Source of the DNA: Nitrospinota bacterium
GTDB taxonomy: Bacteria; Nitrospinota; Nitrospinia; UBA9942
Direction of reading: 5' to 3'
Assembly: GCA_003489165.1 (NCBI GenBank)
Contig: DNJG01000066.1
Location: forward strand, 3,856-17,624
Length of the DNA stretch: 13,769 nucleotides
The notes beneath the pieces were generated by a model. That model was not told the origin of the DNA and searched no databases. It saw only the letters and a list, made by a program, of their open reading frames with translations. Positions 12,862 to 13,769 of this stretch are shown one piece after another. The translations under genes and the position numbers were made by a program. Positions within the stretch are counted from its first letter, which is position 1, and each line of letters opens with the position of its first letter.

Positions 12862-13769
12862 ATCGCTTTCTCTAATTTCTCTCTTCTATACTCCTTCGGC
12901 ATATGGACAAATCCAAAATTTCTGTCCAATAGTTTATCTTTAAAAGCTGTTACAGGTTTCTGCTCTTTAATAAGCCCTGTCAGTATCCCCGCCCTGTCAA
13001 CATCATCCCCTACTAATATGGCGCCTACAAGCCTTTCATTTTTAATAATTATCCTTTTATAGTTTCCATTTTTAGAATCATTTTTTATGAGCGATTCATA
13101 TCCCTCACCCCTTGGGTCAATAATGCCAAGAGAAATCGTGGGGGCTCCTGGGAATTCAATGGAGTTCATGGGGAATCCGCCTTTATAAACCAAAGTCCCT
13201 CCTGACATATTATCGCCTGCAATTGAACCCTGTCTGTACGCAAGCGGCCATATGGGTATTGGCATCTTCTCGTTTGTAAGCATATTGAGCGCCTCCACCA
13301 CATCACCGGCTGCATAGACACCCTTTACATTTGTCTCCATCCTTTCATCTACAACAATCCCTCTATTTATTTTAATACCGCTCTCTTTTATAAAACCTGT
13401 ATTTGGTATAACACCAATTGCGACAATAACTAAATCGCATTTAATCTTTTTCTTATCCCTTAGAACAACACCAGTGGCAGTATTACCCTTGCCTGTAATT
13501 TCAACCACTTCATTATTTGTTATTACCTCAACACCTGCCTCCTCCATCTTCCTCTGGACAATTCTTGATGCGTCCTTATCCAATGCTCTGCTTAAAACCT
13601 CAGGCGCAAGCTCAACAACTGTAACATCAATGCCTATTGCATTAAGCCCCTCAATCGCCTTAAGCCCAATCATCCCTGCACCGATGACCACTGCCTTCTG
13701 AACCTTCTTTGATATTTTCATTATCTCTTCAGCGTCACTCCACTTTGTAAATGTATAAACATTCTTCCT
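12858..13769 (-). CDS. NAD(P)/FAD-dependent oxidoreductase, 5' end outside the window
   Basis: The reading frame stays open to the window edge, giving 303 visible residues. The first sixteen (RKNVYTFTKWSDAEEI) are typical of the segment just before the NAD-binding domain in this family, so the Met codon at 13721 is internal and roughly the first 100-120 residues, including the main FAD-binding motif, are missing. Visible are the NAD(P) Rossmann motif GAGMIG (30-35), the second FAD motif ending VKGVYAAGDVVEA and a C-terminal interface region. The family covers NADH oxidase, rubredoxin/nitrite reductase and related pyridine nucleotide-disulfide-type flavoproteins; no CXXXXC redox disulfide can be assessed because that part is missing. 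As the upstream neighbour of the glutamate-synthase modules it could feed them electrons from NAD(P)H (inference). Confidence 0.88.
   Translation of the reverse strand, partial: RKNVYTFTKWSDAEEIMKISKKVQKAVVIGAGMIGLKAIEGLNAIGIDVTVVELAPEVLSRALDKDASRIVQRKMEEAGVEVITNNEVVEITGKGNTATGVVLRDKKKIKCDLVIVAIGVIPNTGFIKESGIKINRGIVVDERMETNVKGVYAAGDVVEALNMLTNEKMPIPIWPLAYRQGSIAGDNMSGGTLVYKGGFPMNSIEFPGAPTISLGIIDPRGEGYESLIKNDSKNGNYKRIIIKNERLVGAILVGDDVDRAGILTGLIKEQKPVTAFKDKLLDRNFGFVHMPKEYRREKLEKAI

Noticed and set aside
13474..13701. Plus-strand open frame opposite the oxidoreductase
   Set aside because: It is antisense to the NAD-binding domain and rich in Ser/Thr/Pro/Ala, a usual shadow-frame composition.
13674..13721. 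Met codon at 13721 as the true start of the oxidoreductase
   Set aside because: The frame is open to the window edge and the residues before this Met match the usual interior of the family, so the gene is truncated by the window rather than starting here.

Overview
The window reads as an AT-rich chromosomal segment of an anaerobic, sulfur-metabolising bacterium. It holds two convergent gene blocks whose ends lie 4 bp apart. The lineage cannot be fixed from sequence alone. Bacterial-type dsrAB, a DsrL, split glutamate-synthase modules and junction repeats of this style would suit an uncultured Nitrospirota, Desulfobacterota or similar lineage (inference).

Plus strand, about 208-8243: a dissimilatory sulfite reductase locus in the order dsrJ-dsrO-dsrP-dsrC-dsrA-dsrB-dsrL, followed by an exported cyclophilin-type peptidyl-prolyl isomerase. 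DsrJ (tri-haem cytochrome), DsrO (Tat-exported Fe-S protein) and DsrP (NrfD-like quinone-interacting membrane protein) are the periplasmic and membrane half of the DsrMKJOP complex; dsrM and dsrK are not in view and may lie upstream. DsrC carries both redox cysteines (CX10C) and links the membrane complex to DsrAB. DsrA and DsrB keep the expected sirohaem-[4Fe-4S] and ferredoxin cysteines. DsrL is the NAD(P)H-linked flavin/Fe-S partner of DsrAB. No dsrD, dsrN or dsrEFH is present in the window.

Minus strand, about 13769-8248 (read right to left): a 5'-truncated NAD(P)/FAD-dependent oxidoreductase, a class II glutamine amidotransferase (GltB1/GlxB-like), a GXGXG-domain protein (GltB3/GlxC-like), a soluble PAS-containing histidine kinase, and a sigma-54-dependent NtrC-family response regulator. 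This looks like a split glutamate-synthase and nitrogen-assimilation block with its own NtrBC-like pair. The FMN/synthase domain is not in view.

The most unusual structure is between the genes. Every junction longer than about 40 bp holds a short-period degenerate tandem array (unit 7, 8, 9 or 10 bp), usually as two facing arms that can form a hairpin, with a different core word at each junction. The dsrP-dsrC junction instead has a GC-rich two-tier palindrome that encodes the DsrP C-terminus. Arrays run up to, and into, start and stop codons, and one 7-bp array lies in frame inside dsrO just after its Tat signal. No tRNA, rRNA, CRISPR array or transposase was found, and no gap exceeds 300 bp.
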